Assembly: GCA_026999335.1 (NCBI GenBank)
Contig: JALTPW010001032.1
Span: 1 to 6,529 of the forward strand
DNA length: 6,529 bases
Direction: 5' to 3'
Source: Chromatiales bacterium
GTDB lineage: Bacteria; Pseudomonadota; Gammaproteobacteria; SZUA-152
Part shown: positions 1-6,485 of the stretch, in pieces
How the letters are laid out: each line of letters opens with the position of its first letter
How positions within the stretch are numbered: the first letter of the stretch is position 1
The notes under the pieces: model-generated
What the model saw: only the letters and a program-made list of their open reading frames with translations
The model's database searches: none
Told to the model about the DNA's origin: nothing
Made by a program: the position numbers and the translations under genes

Positions 1-503
1 TGGCAGCGGTGATTCCAGCTGCGCTGCACCAGCCGCCGCCAGATAATCTGGATGGTGACATAGCCCACTGCGGCGCTGATGGTGCCACAGATAAGACTGC
101 CCAGAAACAGCGGCTTCCAGATCAGTGACAGTTCCCGGGCGACCCATTCGGCGGTAAATTCGAACTCAACCCCCAGTGCCGGCGTGCCGAGCACCCAGGT
201 GCCCACCAGATAGGAAAAATAAAAGATGGGCGGTATGGTAATGGGGTTGCTGATCCATACCAGGGTGACGGAAATGGGCAGGTTGACGCGGACGAGGATG
301 GCGCCGATGGCGGCCAGCAACATCTGCAACGGCACCGGCCAGAAGGCGAAGAACAGGCCAACGGCGAAGGCGCCGGAAACGGAACGGCGATTCAGGTGCA
401 GGATATTGGGGTCGTGCAGCAAAGGGCCCAGGCAGCGCAGACACTTGTGATTACGGATTTTTTGCGGATCCGGCAGGTAGCGTTTGATGATGTGTCTGGG
501 CAT
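1..503 (-). CDS. DUF2062 membrane protein, 3' end cut by window
   Basis: The minus-strand frame from the ATG at 503-501 stays open to the left edge, giving 167 residues and no stop. It begins MPRHIIKRYLPDP. The middle is hydrophobic and carries the proline-rich stretch ISNPITIPPIFYFSYLVG at about residues 84-101, a typical DUF2062 core (hydrophobic segment, then an NP-T-PP motif). I see membrane segments near residues 45-71, 78-103 and 131-154. Before them lies a basic N-terminus with two cysteines (CLRC, 21-24). DUF2062 proteins are usually only slightly longer than this, so little should be missing. The family has no established biochemical role; genes of this type often sit beside comEC or lipid A genes in gammaproteobacteria. 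It is divergent from comEC. The ribosome-binding site is weak (GAG about 6 bases before ATG). The family call is from recognition of the motif pattern, not from a search. Confidence 0.85.
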   Translation of the reverse strand, partial: MPRHIIKRYLPDPQKIRNHKCLRCLGPLLHDPNILHLNRRSVSGAFAVGLFFAFWPVPLQMLLAAIGAILVRVNLPISVTLVWISNPITIPPIFYFSYLVGTWVLGTPALGVEFEFTAEWVARELSLIWKPLFLGSLICGTISAAVGYVTIQIIWRRLVQRSWNHRC

Positions 504-534
504 TGAAGCTCGGGGATGCCTGGTTGGGGTATGG

Positions 535-540
535 ATTATA
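535..540 (-). promoter_or_regulatory. possible -10 box for the DUF2062 gene
   Basis: Read on the minus strand this is a perfect TATAAT, 31 bases upstream of the DUF2062 start codon, inside an AT-rich patch of the divergent spacer. No good -35 box is visible 16-18 bases upstream (the best hexamer there resembles GATGGA), so this rests on the -10 match alone. Confidence 0.35.
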
Positions 541-670
541 TAGCGTCACATTATTATCCATCTTTTAGGGCGAGTACTCCACCAGGGTAATCAAGGTACT
601 ATTCACGGAGTTAGGTCACATCACTTTCAGTTTCTGCTCCGTCCTGAAAGCACGGATGCAGAAAATGATC

Positions 671-676
671 AGGGAG
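671..676 (+). promoter_or_regulatory. Shine-Dalgarno site deciding the comEC start
   Basis: AGGGAG lies 10 bases before the ATG at 687. A second AGGGA at 681-685 is too close to that ATG to serve it. In the comEC frame a TGA stop occurs at 666-668, and there is no earlier start codon, so 687 is the most upstream ATG possible. The nearby ATGs at 656 and 677 are in a different frame. Confidence 0.6.
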
Positions 677-686
677 ATGCAGGGAC

Positions 687-3053
687 ATGCGCGCCGCGGC
701 GCTGGGTTTTCTGACTGGAACATGGATGTTGCAGCAGTTGGCCAGTCTGCCGGATCGGCGCTGGCCGTTGTTGCTGCTCGCCGTCTTGCTGTTTCTCTGG
801 CTGACGCCAATGGTGCGGTTCACGCTGGTGCGCGTGGCCGGGTTTGCCCTATTGGGTTTTCTCTGGGCCGTTGCTGTGGGGCATTCCATGTCCGCCGGTG
901 GATTGAATCCTGTGCTGGAGGGGCGGGATGTGCTGGTAGAAGGGGCGATTGTCTCCCTGCCAGACTCGTTCGGGCATCGCAGCCGCTTTCAGTTTCAAGC
1001 CGAGCGACTGTGGCTTGCTGATGGATCCTTTCGTGCAACAGATCGTTCAACGGAAAGTCTTCCCGGTAAACTCCTTCTGAACTGGTACCGTGATGCGCCG
1101 CCCCTGCGAGTGGGTGAGCGCTGGCGCTTGCGGCTGCGTCTCAAACAGCCCAATGGTTTCATGAATCCCGGTGGCTTTGACTACGAGGGCTGGCTGTTTG
1201 GCCAGGGTGTTCGTGCCAAGGGCTATGTGCGCAAGGCACAGGCCGATGACGAAAACCAGCGCCTGCAGGCGGCCTCCGGCCATGTCGTTGACCGCCTGCG
1301 CCAGACTTTGCGTGATGGTATTCGCAGCACACTCGCCGGGCATCCGCAGACCGGGCTGGTGACGGCGCTGGCGGTGGGGGATCGCTCGGCCATCGAGGAT
1401 GCGCAGTGGGACATGTTGATCCGTACCGGCACCAATCACCTGCTGGCCATCTCCGGCCTGCATGTAGGGCTGGTGTCAGGGATGGTTTTTTTCCTCATGC
1501 GCTGGCTGTGGAGCCGCTCCGCCCGTGCCAGCCTGTGCTGGCCCGCGCCCAAGGCCGGGGCGGTGGCGGCCCTGCTGGCGGCGACCATTTACGCCGCACT
1601 GGCCGGTTTTGCCGTGCCCACCCAGCGTGCGCTGGCGATGGTGGCGGTGGTGATGCTGGCGCTGATCCTACAACGTCAAACCCGCCCCTCGTCACTGCTG
1701 GCGCTGGCCTTGCTGGTGGTGCTGGTGATCGATCCGCTGGCGGTGTTGGCACCGGGCTTCTGGCTTTCCTTTGCCGCCGTGGCGGCGATCCTGCTCGGCA
1801 TGTCGGGCAGGATTGGCGGCACACGTGGCTGGCGCAGCTGGGGACGGGTGCAGTGGGTGGTGACCTTGGGTCTGTTGCCGCTGCTGATTCTGTTGTTTCA
1901 GCGTGCCTCGCTAGTGGCGCCGCTGGCCAATCTGCTGGCGGTGCCCTGGGTGAGTCTGCTCACGGTGCCGCTGACCCTGCTGGGGAGCCTGTTGTGGCTG
2001 CTGTTTCCCACCTTGGGTGGCTGGTTGCTGAGTGCCGCGGCGTGGAGCCTGTCGGCCCTGTGGTGGATGCTGGAGTGGCTGGGGGCGTGGTCTCTGGCAC
2101 AGTGGACACAAGCAGCGCCACCGGCGTGGGCGGTGGCCAGTGGGCTGGTCGGGGTGATACTGCTGATTTTTCCTCGCGGCTTTCCGGCCCGTTGGCTGGG
2201 CTGGGTATGGCTGTTGCCCTTACTGGTCGTGCGGCCCCCGATGCCAGCGCCCGGTGAGGCCGAATTCACCTTGTTGGACGTGGGCCAGGGGCTGGCGGCG
2301 GTGGTGCACACCCACAACCATGTATTGGTGTTCGACACGGGGCCGCGCTTTCCCAGCGGTTTCAATACCGGCGAGGCGGTGGTCGCCCCTTTTTTGCGCC
2401 AGCGGGGGCTGACGGGGCTGGATCTGCTCATCGTCAGTCATGGTGACAACGACCACATCGGTGGTGCACTGCCGCTGGCCGCCGAACTGCCGCCAGCACA
2501 GGTCTTGAGCAGTGTGCCGCAGCGGCTGGCAAAGCTGGGGGCCGAGCCCTGTCTTGGTGGTATGCGTTGGGAGTGGGACGGGGTCGATTTTGAGCTGTTG
2601 CATCCGCAGGCGGATTTCGCCGCTGGTCGTCGGCAAGGCAATAACCGCTCCTGTGTGCTGCGGGTGACGACCACCGGTGGCAGTGTGCTGATACCCGGTG
2701 ATATCGAGTTACCGGCCGAGACACATTTGCTGGCGAGCCAGCCCGACAGATTGGCCGCCGATATACTGGTGGTGCCGCACCATGGCAGCCGAACCTCGTC
2801 CAGTGAGGCCTTTATCGATGCCGTGGCGCCACAGTTCGCTCTGTTTCCGGTGGGCTATCGTAACCGCTATGACTTCCCCAAGGACGATATCGCCGAGCGT
2901 TATCGACGGCGGGATATCCGTCTGCTCGACAGTGCCCGTCACGGGGCGATCCGTTTTCGGCTCGGTGGGAGAGAGGGGCTTCGCCTGGTGGATACCTGGC
3001 GGCAATCCGCACGGCGTTATTGGCACCGCTTGCCGGACGAATCCGGCGGGTAG
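687..3053 (+). CDS. comEC: ComEC/Rec2-family DNA uptake channel protein
   Basis: This 788-residue inner-membrane protein has the full three-part ComEC architecture. After N-terminal membrane segments, residues about 75-185 form the DUF4131/OB-like region, ending in the typical PNGFMNPGGFDYEGWLFGQG stretch (155-174). Residues about 220-500 are the polytopic Competence domain, with the signature ISGLHVGL at 255-262 and a run of hydrophobic helices. Residues about 525-770 are a metallo-beta-lactamase-like domain with LDVGQG (530-535), the metal motif SHGDNDHIGG (584-593, HxDxDH), GD at 671-672 and VPHHGS at 696-701. In naturally competent bacteria ComEC carries one DNA strand across the inner membrane; the C-terminal domain is thought to degrade the other strand. 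All expected metal-binding residues are present and the length is normal, so the gene looks intact. The TAG stop lies inside the 8-bp target duplication of the element that follows. Confidence 0.95.
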   Translation: MRAAALGFLTGTWMLQQLASLPDRRWPLLLLAVLLFLWLTPMVRFTLVRVAGFALLGFLWAVAVGHSMSAGGLNPVLEGRDVLVEGAIVSLPDSFGHRSRFQFQAERLWLADGSFRATDRSTESLPGKLLLNWYRDAPPLRVGERWRLRLRLKQPNGFMNPGGFDYEGWLFGQGVRAKGYVRKAQADDENQRLQAASGHVVDRLRQTLRDGIRSTLAGHPQTGLVTALAVGDRSAIEDAQWDMLIRTGTNHLLAISGLHVGLVSGMVFFLMRWLWSRSARASLCWPAPKAGAVAALLAATIYAALAGFAVPTQRALAMVAVVMLALILQRQTRPSSLLALALLVVLVIDPLAVLAPGFWLSFAAVAAILLGMSGRIGGTRGWRSWGRVQWVVTLGLLPLLILLFQRASLVAPLANLLAVPWVSLLTVPLTLLGSLLWLLFPTLGGWLLSAAAWSLSALWWMLEWLGAWSLAQWTQAAPPAWAVASGLVGVILLIFPRGFPARWLGWVWLLPLLVVRPPMPAPGEAEFTLLDVGQGLAAVVHTHNHVLVFDTGPRFPSGFNTGEAVVAPFLRQRGLTGLDLLIVSHGDNDHIGGALPLAAELPPAQVLSSVPQRLAKLGAEPCLGGMRWEWDGVDFELLHPQADFAAGRRQGNNRSCVLRVTTTGGSVLIPGDIELPAETHLLASQPDRLAADILVVPHHGSRTSSSEAFIDAVAPQFALFPVGYRNRYDFPKDDIAERYRRRDIRLLDSARHGAIRFRLGGREGLRLVDTWRQSARRYWHRLPDESGG

Positions 3054-3058
3054 CGTTT
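3051..3058. repeat. target-site duplication, left copy
   Basis: TAGCGTTT directly abuts the left inverted repeat of the 229-bp element and is repeated exactly at 3288-3295. Its first three bases are the comEC stop codon. Eight matching bases exactly at both outer ends of an inverted-repeat element is the expected footprint of transposition. Confidence 0.8.
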
Positions 3059-3090
3059 CCTGATTACCCACGAAGCGCAGCCATTGCATA
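3059..3090 (+). repeat. left terminal inverted repeat
   Basis: It pairs with 3256-3287. The first 26 bases (3059-3084) match at all but position 13 (C here, T in the complement of the right copy). Positions 27 and 28 also differ, and 29-32 match again. The base just outside (3058) does not pair, which sets a sharp outer boundary. Confidence 0.85.
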
Positions 3091-3255
3091 AACCAATATA
3101 ACTTGGTAAGTCCAATGCATGCGTAGTCTCGACTTATTGGTGTAGCCAAAAGGAGTGATAATTTGATCGCCATGATAGTAATTTTCACCATCTCAGGACG
3201 AGCACATTGCAATGGCATAACGTAACCTATTGAATTTATTGCCTGCTTTAAACAC

Positions 3256-3287
3256 TATGGCATGGCTGCGCTTCATGGGTAATCAGG
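3256..3287 (-). repeat. right terminal inverted repeat
   Basis: Complement of the left repeat, containing GGCTGCGCTTCATGGGTAAT near its outer end. It is followed at once by the second TAGCGTTT. A stem formed by both repeats would enclose the AT-rich interior. Confidence 0.85.
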
Positions 3288-3295
3288 TAGCGTTT
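3288..3295. repeat. target-site duplication, right copy
   Basis: TAGCGTTT is identical to 3051-3058. Removing 3059-3295 restores a simple junction in which comEC ends at the same TAG and runs into TTGCCCCATTG. Confidence 0.8.
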
Positions 3296-3330
3296 TGCCC
3301 CATTGTCTTAGTGGCAAACACAAGTCTGGG

Positions 3331-3353
3331 GTAGGAGCGGGCCATGCCCGCGA
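3331..3353 (+). repeat. REP unit, forward copy
   Basis: Starts GTAGGAGCGGGCCATGCCCG and continues CGA. The GTAG tetranucleotide before the palindrome is the hallmark of RAYT-linked REPs. Confidence 0.8.
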
Positions 3354-3410
3354 AAAGCAACGGCTCTCACAATATCCGGATCCTGTACCTCTGTGCTAAA
3401 AGCAAGGCTA

Positions 3411-3433
3411 TCGCGGGCATGGCCCGCTCCTAC
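3411..3433 (-). repeat. REP unit, inverted copy
   Basis: The exact reverse complement of 3331-3353 with no mismatch over 23 bases; on the plus strand it ends GCTCCTAC. Similarity stops sharply on both sides. Confidence 0.8.
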
Positions 3434-3539
3434 GTCCAATCGATTTTTCTGCAAACCGTGCATAGACCAAAGTGATGTGTTGGTGGACGCTGCCCACCTG
3501 ACGGTGGCGAAAAGAAAGCAGGGTGTGGCGCACGGAATC

Positions 3540-3568
3540 TTCCGGCTAAACGGCGTCTCTGTTACAGT
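3540..3568 (+). promoter_or_regulatory. weak sigma-70-like promoter candidate
   Basis: TTCCGG (3540-3545) and TACAGT (3563-3568) are 17 bases apart. TACAGT matches TATAAT at four of six positions, while the -35 match is poor. The -10 lies inside the palindrome GTTACAGTAAC, which could be an operator or chance. The position, about 32 bases before the exbB start, is reasonable. Confidence 0.3.
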
Positions 3569-3586
3569 AACGCCCAATCTGAAAGC

Positions 3587-3591
3587 AAGGA
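3587..3591 (+). promoter_or_regulatory. Shine-Dalgarno site for the GTG start at 3601
   Basis: AAGGA, nine bases before GTG. This supports the non-ATG start, as does the protein N-terminus, which aligns well with ExbB/TolQ family starts. Confidence 0.65.
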
Positions 3592-3600
3592 AAATTCAAC

Positions 3601-4233
3601 GTGTTCGAGATCGTGCAATCCGGTGGCTGGCTGATGCTGCCGATCATTCTCTGTTCCATTATCGCCCTGGCTATCATTGGTGAACGACTGTGGTCACTAC
3701 AGCGTAAACGTATCACCCCCAAACACTTGGTGGCGCAGATCTGGCACTTGCATGCCAAAGGTCAGTTGACCCCGGAGCAGATCGAGACCGTGCGTAAGGG
3801 GTCGCCACTGGGGCGTATCCTCGCTGCGGGCCTGGCGAACATGAAACATGATCGCGAGGTAATGAAGGAAAGCATCGAGGAAACCGGTCGCCACGTGGTG
3901 CACGAGCTGGAACGCTACCTGAATTCTCTTGGCACCGTCGCCGCCATTACGCCGCTGCTGGGCCTGCTGGGCACCGTCATCGGCATGATTAAGGTTTTCA
4001 GCGTGATTACCTCGCAGGGCGTGGGCAATCCCGCGGTGCTGGCCGGCGGTATCTCCGAGGCATTGATCACCACCGCGGCGGGGCTTTCCGTGGCGATTCC
4101 CAGCCTGATGTTTTATCGCTATTTCCGCGGCCTCATCGATGGTCTGGTGGTGTTCATGGAGCAGGAGGCCATCAAACTGGTCGAGGTGATCCACGGTGAA
4201 CGTGAGAGTGATGCCGGGGATTCCGCGCCGTGA
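3601..4233 (+). CDS. exbB: ExbB/TolQ/MotA-family proton channel protein
   Basis: This 210-residue protein starts at GTG. It has the family's three membrane segments: about 11-29, 112-135 and 152-176, with a large cytoplasmic loop between the first two. The conserved channel motifs are present: ITPLLGLLGTVIGMI (116-130) and LAGGISEALITTAAGLSVAI (147-166). T125 and T158 correspond to the threonines implicated in proton passage in TolQ and ExbB. Family members form a pentamer around ExbD/TolR in the inner membrane and convert proton-motive force into mechanical work on a periplasmic partner. The stop overlaps the exbD start (GTGA at 4230-4233), so the two are probably translationally coupled. 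No tonB or tolA is seen, so the driven partner is unknown; TolQ-type naming would be equally fair. The symbol gives the family only. Confidence 0.9.
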   Translation: MFEIVQSGGWLMLPIILCSIIALAIIGERLWSLQRKRITPKHLVAQIWHLHAKGQLTPEQIETVRKGSPLGRILAAGLANMKHDREVMKESIEETGRHVVHELERYLNSLGTVAAITPLLGLLGTVIGMIKVFSVITSQGVGNPAVLAGGISEALITTAAGLSVAIPSLMFYRYFRGLIDGLVVFMEQEAIKLVEVIHGERESDAGDSAP

Positions 4234-4649
4234 ATATCGGTTCTGGCCGCAAGGAAGAACTGGATGTCAACATTACGCCACTGATCGACGTGGTGTTCCT
4301 GCTGCTGATCTTCTTCATGGTCTCCACCACGTTTGAGCGTGAATCCGAAATCGAGATCGTGCTGCCGCAGGCGGCTGCCAACGTGGCGCCCGCGGATGAT
4401 TTTTCCCTGGAAGTGATCGTCGATGCCGAGGGCACTTTTTACGTCAACGGCAAGCGAGTCATCAATACCAAGATCGAGACGCTGAAGAAGGCCATGCAGG
4501 AAATGGCGGGCGAGCGCAAGGACCCGCCGATCATTCTCAGTGCCGATGCGCAGACCCCTCACCAGGCCGTGATCACGGTCATGGACGCGGCGCGTCAACT
4601 GGGCTTTGTGCATCTCAATTTCGCCACCGTCAAATCCAACGAAGAATAG
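4230..4649 (+). CDS. exbD: ExbD/TolR-family protein
   Basis: This 139-residue protein starts at GTG, overlapping the previous stop by four bases, with GGGGA (4216-4220) nine bases upstream. A short cytoplasmic N-terminus (GRKEELDVNITPLID) leads into one membrane helix at about 17-34. The helix carries the essential aspartate D20, equivalent to D25 of E. coli ExbD and D23 of TolR. The rest (about 40-139) is the periplasmic domain, ending ARQLGFVHLNFATVK, typical of the family. Together with the upstream protein it makes a proton-driven stator-like complex in the inner membrane. It is normal in length and intact. The placement directly before msbA and lpxK recurs in gammaproteobacteria, but its link to LPS is not established. 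Confidence 0.9.
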   Translation: MNIGSGRKEELDVNITPLIDVVFLLLIFFMVSTTFERESEIEIVLPQAAANVAPADDFSLEVIVDAEGTFYVNGKRVINTKIETLKKAMQEMAGERKDPPIILSADAQTPHQAVITVMDAARQLGFVHLNFATVKSNEE

Positions 4650-4662
4650 CGGTTTCCGCATT

Positions 4663-6465
4663 ATGCCTGCCGATTCCCGCACCCAGTATCCGGCCGGTCA
4701 GACTGGGCAACAGCAAACGCCGGGGCAGATCTACCGGCGCCTGCTGGGCTATGCCTGGCGCGACTGGCCGATCTTGTTGTTCGCTATTCTCGGCATGGCC
4801 GTGGTGGCCGCCACCGAGACCGGTTTTGCCTGGCTGATGAAGCCCATGCTGGACGGCAGTTTTGTCGACAGGGATCCGGACGTGATTCGCTGGATTCCCT
4901 GGGCGCTGCTGGGCATTTTCATGATTCGCGGCCTCGCCAGCTTTGCTGCCACTTACGGTATGCAGAAGGTGGGGCGCAAGATTATTCACGACCTGCGCCA
5001 GCAAATGTTTGCCAAGCTGATGCGCCTGCCGACGGCCTTTTACGACAACAACGCCGCAGGCCAGCTGACCTCGAAACTGATCTACGACGTCGAACGCGTG
5101 GCTTCGGCGGCCACCTCGGCGTTGACCGTCGTGGTGCGCGACAGTCTGACCATCCTCGGTCTGCTGGGCTTCATGTTCTACACCAACTGGCGACTGGCGG
5201 CGGTGTTTCTGTTTCTCGGCCCGTTAATCACCGTGTTGGTGGTGTTTGTCAGCAAGCGTTTTCGTCGCATCAGCAAGCGTATTCAGCATTCCATGGGCGA
5301 CGTGTCGCAGCTGTCCCAGCAGATTACCGAGGGTCATCGGGTGGTGAAAATCTTTGGTGGCCAGGCCTTCGAGGAACGGCAGTTCGGCGAGGCCAATGAA
5401 TACAACCGTGCACAGAACATGAAGATGGCCATCACCAGCGCTCTGAGTGTGCCTATTTCACAGTTTCTCGGCGCCTCGGGGCTGGCGGTGATTCTGTTTA
5501 TCGCCACCTCGGATGCCATGCTCGAATCCTTGAGTGTCGGCACCTTCATGGCTTTTGTCACCGCCAGCATGTTGCTGCTGGCGCCGATGAAACGCCTGAC
5601 CATGATACAGTCCATCGTGCAACAGGGTATCGCTGCGGCACAGAGTGTCTTTTTCCTGTTGGATGAGGACGGCGAGAAAGATACCGGTACACGGCGCATC
5701 GACCGCAGCCAGGGGCGGGTCGAATTCCGTGACGTGGCGTTTACCTATGATCCGGACAAGGGCAAGGTACTGGATGGCGTGAGTTTTACCGCTGAGACGG
5801 GGCAGGTGGTGGCGATTGTCGGCCGTTCCGGCAGCGGCAAGTCGACCCTGGTGGGTCTGTTGCCGCGTTTCTATGATCTGGGCGATGGTGAGATCAGCCT
5901 CGATGGTATTCCGATCCAGGCGCTGAGCCTCGCCAGCCTGCGTGCGCAGATCGCCCTGGTGAGCCAGGACATCATTCTCTTCAACGACACCATCGGCAAC
6001 AACATTGCCTATGGTGCGCTGGCCGGTGCCGATGAAGCGGAGGTGATTCGCGCCGCCGAAGCGGCACACGCCATGGAGTTTATCCGCGAGCTGCCACAGG
6101 GGCTGGATACCCTGGTGGGTGACAAGGGCGTATTGCTTTCCGGTGGCCAGCGTCAGCGCATCGCCATTGCCCGCGCGTTGCTCAAGGATGCGCCGATCCT
6201 GATTCTGGACGAGGCGACCTCGGCACTGGACAGCGAGTCCGAGCGTCACATTCAGGCCGCGTTGAATGTGCTGATGAAGGGCCGCACCACCCTGGTGATC
6301 GCCCATCGCCTTTCCACCGTGGAAGGCGCCGATAAGATTCTCGTACTGCGTGGTGGGCGCATCGTCGAGTCCGGTCGCCATGCCGATCTGTTGGCGGCGG
6401 AGGGGGATTATGCAGCCCTGTATCGCATGCAATTCAATGACTCCCCGCCTGCCAGCGCCGATTGA
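4663..6465 (+). CDS. msbA: MsbA, lipid A export ABC transporter (permease-ATPase)
   Basis: A 600-residue half-transporter. Residues about 25-320 are the six-helix type 1 ABC exporter membrane domain; residues about 350-590 are the ATPase. ATPase motifs are complete: Walker A GRSGSGKST (387-395), Q-loop VSQD (Q435), signature LSGGQ (492-496), Walker B ILILDE (512-517) and switch histidine H548 in IAHRLST. MsbA works as a homodimer that flips core-lipid A from the inner to the outer leaflet of the inner membrane before the Lpt machinery takes it onward. The following lpxK makes MsbA more likely than a general multidrug exporter. I chose ATG 4663, 13 bases after the exbD stop. The in-frame ATG at 4606 would add 19 residues without family resemblance and overlap exbD by 44 bases. 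The Shine-Dalgarno site is weak (GCGG at 4649-4652), suggesting coupling to exbD translation. Confidence 0.93.
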   Translation: MPADSRTQYPAGQTGQQQTPGQIYRRLLGYAWRDWPILLFAILGMAVVAATETGFAWLMKPMLDGSFVDRDPDVIRWIPWALLGIFMIRGLASFAATYGMQKVGRKIIHDLRQQMFAKLMRLPTAFYDNNAAGQLTSKLIYDVERVASAATSALTVVVRDSLTILGLLGFMFYTNWRLAAVFLFLGPLITVLVVFVSKRFRRISKRIQHSMGDVSQLSQQITEGHRVVKIFGGQAFEERQFGEANEYNRAQNMKMAITSALSVPISQFLGASGLAVILFIATSDAMLESLSVGTFMAFVTASMLLLAPMKRLTMIQSIVQQGIAAAQSVFFLLDEDGEKDTGTRRIDRSQGRVEFRDVAFTYDPDKGKVLDGVSFTAETGQVVAIVGRSGSGKSTLVGLLPRFYDLGDGEISLDGIPIQALSLASLRAQIALVSQDIILFNDTIGNNIAYGALAGADEAEVIRAAEAAHAMEFIRELPQGLDTLVGDKGVLLSGGQRQRIAIARALLKDAPILILDEATSALDSESERHIQAALNVLMKGRTTLVIAHRLSTVEGADKILVLRGGRIVESGRHADLLAAEGDYAALYRMQFNDSPPASAD

Positions 6466-6471
6466 CCCGGC

Positions 6472-6475
6472 AAGG
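6472..6475 (+). promoter_or_regulatory. Shine-Dalgarno site for lpxK
   Basis: AAGG, ten bases before the GTG at 6486, within the 20-base gap after the msbA stop. The ATG at 6490 is in another frame and meets TGA at 6526-6528, so GTG is the better start. Confidence 0.45.
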
Positions 6476-6485
6476 CGAAGCAGCC

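Larger units (their letters stand above)
3059..3287. mobile_element. 229-bp MITE-like element
   Basis: The element starts CCTGATTACCCA and ends with the complementary TGGGTAATCAGG. The terminal inverted repeats match at 25 of 26 positions, and at 29 of 32 when extended inward. It is flanked by identical 8-bp direct repeats. It has no room for a transposase and no convincing gene, so it would have to be mobilised in trans by a related insertion sequence. The interior (3091-3255) is about 39% GC by my count, well below the neighbouring genes. It contains smaller inverted matches, for example GCCATTGCA at 3080-3088 with its complement at 3208-3216, and ACCAA/TTGGT at 3092-3107, so the transcript could fold strongly. 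I cannot assign a parent IS family; several families make 8-bp duplications. The structure is seen directly; mobility is inferred. Confidence 0.75.
3331..3433. repeat. REP doublet (BIME)
   Basis: Two identical 23-bp REP units face each other across 57 bases. Each unit is a small palindrome (GCGGGC-CAT-GCCCGC) preceded by GTAGGA. The pair can also form one long 23-bp stem. REP doublets like this are common between genes in Pseudomonas and other gammaproteobacteria and are thought to be spread by RAYT (REP-associated tyrosine) transposases. They can also stabilise mRNA ends or weaken read-through. Here the doublet sits between comEC and the exbB-exbD-msbA operon. I see no flanking target duplication. 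Confidence 0.8.
3434..3600 (+). other. leader region of the exbB-exbD-msbA-lpxK operon
   Basis: No gene is visible in these 167 bases. They should hold the operon promoter if the REP doublet separates it from comEC. A short stem CCACC-TGAC-GGTGG (3494-3507) lacks a following T-run on either strand and is not a convincing terminator. The 11-bp palindrome GTTACAGTAAC (3561-3571) lies close to the start codon and overlaps the best -10 candidate. Confidence 0.5.

Noticed and set aside
541..594. TAGCGT (541) and GGGTAATCAAGG (583-594) resembling the end of the 229-bp element and its target
   Set aside because: The match is short and imperfect, in the wrong spacing and order, and has no second inverted end; probably chance.
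656..1021. An earlier ATG frame (121 codons) overlapping the comEC start
   Set aside because: It is in a different frame from comEC, has no family resemblance and ends inside comEC.
1406..2257. A long plus-strand frame of 283 codons inside comEC
   Set aside because: It is an out-of-frame shadow in GC-rich DNA, rich in Gly, Ala and Val with no domain; the comEC frame through the same bases is fully motif-bearing.
2709..3218. A 169-codon minus-strand frame running from inside the 229-bp element into comEC
   Set aside because: Most of it is antisense to the metallo-beta-lactamase domain of comEC, and it crosses the insertion boundary, so it cannot be an old gene. No family is recognisable.
3494..3507. 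Hairpin CCACC-TGAC-GGTGG as a terminator
   Set aside because: The stem is only 5 bp and there is no T-run after it on either strand.
3308..3577. An 89-codon minus-strand frame covering both REP units
   Set aside because: It reads repeat DNA; peptides of this kind are a common artefact of translating REP sequences.
3393..3683. A 96-codon plus-strand frame across the right REP unit into exbB
   Set aside because: It translates a REP and then exbB in the wrong frame, with no ribosome-binding site or recognisable domain.
5458..6432. A 324-codon minus-strand frame opposite msbA
   Set aside because: It is antisense to the MsbA ATPase domain, which has complete motifs. Long antisense frames are common in such codon usage.
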